This document shows positions 22,666 through 23,144 of a DNA stretch of 23,144 nt, one piece after another. The stretch's first letter is position 1. Every line of letters starts with the position of its first letter. This DNA comes from Tidjanibacter sp. (GTDB lineage: Bacteria; Bacteroidota; Bacteroidia; Bacteroidales; Rikenellaceae). Both the position numbers and the translations under genes were made by a program. The notes beneath the pieces are model-generated. The model saw only the letters and a program-made list of their open reading frames with translations. It did not search any database and was not told where the DNA came from. The stretch is from contig JAFNVE010000030.1 of assembly GCA_017379955.1 (NCBI GenBank), positions 1 to 23,144 of the forward strand, in the 5' to 3' direction.

Positions 22666-23144
22666 ATGGCACTTTTGAAAGATTTTTTTTATCAGCAGGA
22701 CTCCGAAAGGCTTAAAGGCGTTTCGCACAAGAATATGCTGATAAAGCAGAGTATCATAGCCCATATGGCTGTCGCCGGACAGTCCACACTCGCCGAACTC
22801 ACAAAGGCTCTACATATCAGTGTACCCACTATGACCAAACTCGTGGGTGAACTCGTGGAGGAAAACATCGTGGTTGACAATGGTAAGGTAGAGACTTCCG
22901 GTGGCCGAAGGCCCAACATCTTCGGCCTGGCCAACACGGCTATCTATTTCGCGGGCGTAGACATCGGCCGCGACTATCTCTGTATGATTATCACCGACCT
23001 GAAAAACAATATCATTGTTTCTCGTACCATCACTCCCTTCACACTCGCCGACGAGGCTCGTTGCTTGGCAGACATCTGCCAACGCATTAACAACTTCCTC
23101 GACACGTGTGGCATTGAGAGGGGTAAGGTTCTTGGTATGGGTGT
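22666..23144 (+). CDS. ROK-family transcriptional regulator (partial, runs off the right edge)
   Basis: About 159 codons are in the window. The N-terminal 80-90 residues are a winged helix-turn-helix (NMLIKQSIIAHMAVAGQSTLAELTKALHISVPTMTKLVGELVEENIV, with wing GKVETSGGRRPNIFGL). It is joined to the start of a ROK actin-like domain (FAGVDIGRDYLCMIITDLKNNIIVSR), the first phosphate strand-turn. NagC/XylR-type members bind a sugar ligand and repress sugar-use genes. The ROK DxGG-like loop here is DIGRD, so a kinase role is less likely; the rest is not visible. The ATG is supported by the promoter just upstream. Divergent from the mce/mmd operon, whose control by this protein is possible but unproven. 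Confidence 0.9.
   Translation, partial: MALLKDFFYQQDSERLKGVSHKNMLIKQSIIAHMAVAGQSTLAELTKALHISVPTMTKLVGELVEENIVVDNGKVETSGGRRPNIFGLANTAIYFAGVDIGRDYLCMIITDLKNNIIVSRTITPFTLADEARCLADICQRINNFLDTCGIERGKVLGMG

Noticed and set aside
1..23144. Searched for CRISPR arrays, tRNA/rRNA genes, insertion sequences, attachment sites and toxin-antitoxin or defence genes.
   Set aside because: No regularly spaced long repeats, cloverleaf sequences, transposase motifs or defence-type domains were seen; absence by eye is not proof for small RNAs.

Overview
The window comes from a Bacteroidales bacterium, probably near Rikenellaceae/Alistipes (the order is fairly safe, the genus is a guess). The evidence is repeated TAnnTTTG-type -7 promoter boxes, few Shine-Dalgarno sequences, DUF4837-family and other lipoproteins, an HU-SPOR fusion protein, and a methylmalonyl-CoA decarboxylase operon with the Bacteroidetes lamin-tail/OadG gamma subunit. 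Almost everything is chromosomal housekeeping or envelope biology. I see no rRNA, tRNA, CRISPR array, transposase, integrase or phage gene.

Left part (1-5816): a PfkB/adenosine-kinase-like gene cut by the left edge is divergent from a DsbD-type thiol:disulfide reductase. They share a 237-bp region with facing promoter boxes and two inverted repeats. A bidirectional terminator follows dsbD. Facing it is a leftward run of polysaccharide deacetylase, UbiX flavin prenyltransferase (overlapping by 13 bp) and aminopeptidase P.

Middle part (5939-14624): a rightward envelope cluster encodes a DUF4837 lipoprotein, a predicted beta-barrel protein and a metallophosphoesterase lipoprotein, with a perfect 19-bp hairpin inside it. 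It converges on a long leftward block read as dnaG, smpB, tsaB, a dCMP/cytidine deaminase, a DUF5009 membrane acyltransferase-like protein, tatA and tatC. This block spans replication, ribosome rescue, tRNA modification, nucleotide metabolism and protein export.

Right part (14690-23144): lgt and an HU-SPOR membrane protein read rightward to a bidirectional terminator. Leftward beyond it lie a flavin-reductase-like lipoprotein, a six-copy 9-bp tandem repeat and a 125-nt nested hairpin. Next comes the operon mce, mmdA, LTD-OadG, mmdC (biotin carrier), mmdB. Together these epimerise methylmalonyl-CoA and decarboxylate it to propionyl-CoA while pumping Na+, which is the propionate-forming end of succinate fermentation. 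A ROK-family regulator or kinase is divergent from this operon and cut by the right edge.

The least explained items are the nested hairpin and 9-bp array at 17333-17610, the lamin-tail domain fused to the Na+-pump gamma subunit, the HU-SPOR protein, and the repeat-rich leaders before dsbD, the beta-barrel gene and mmdA. No clearly new multi-gene system such as a defence or biosynthetic island is visible.
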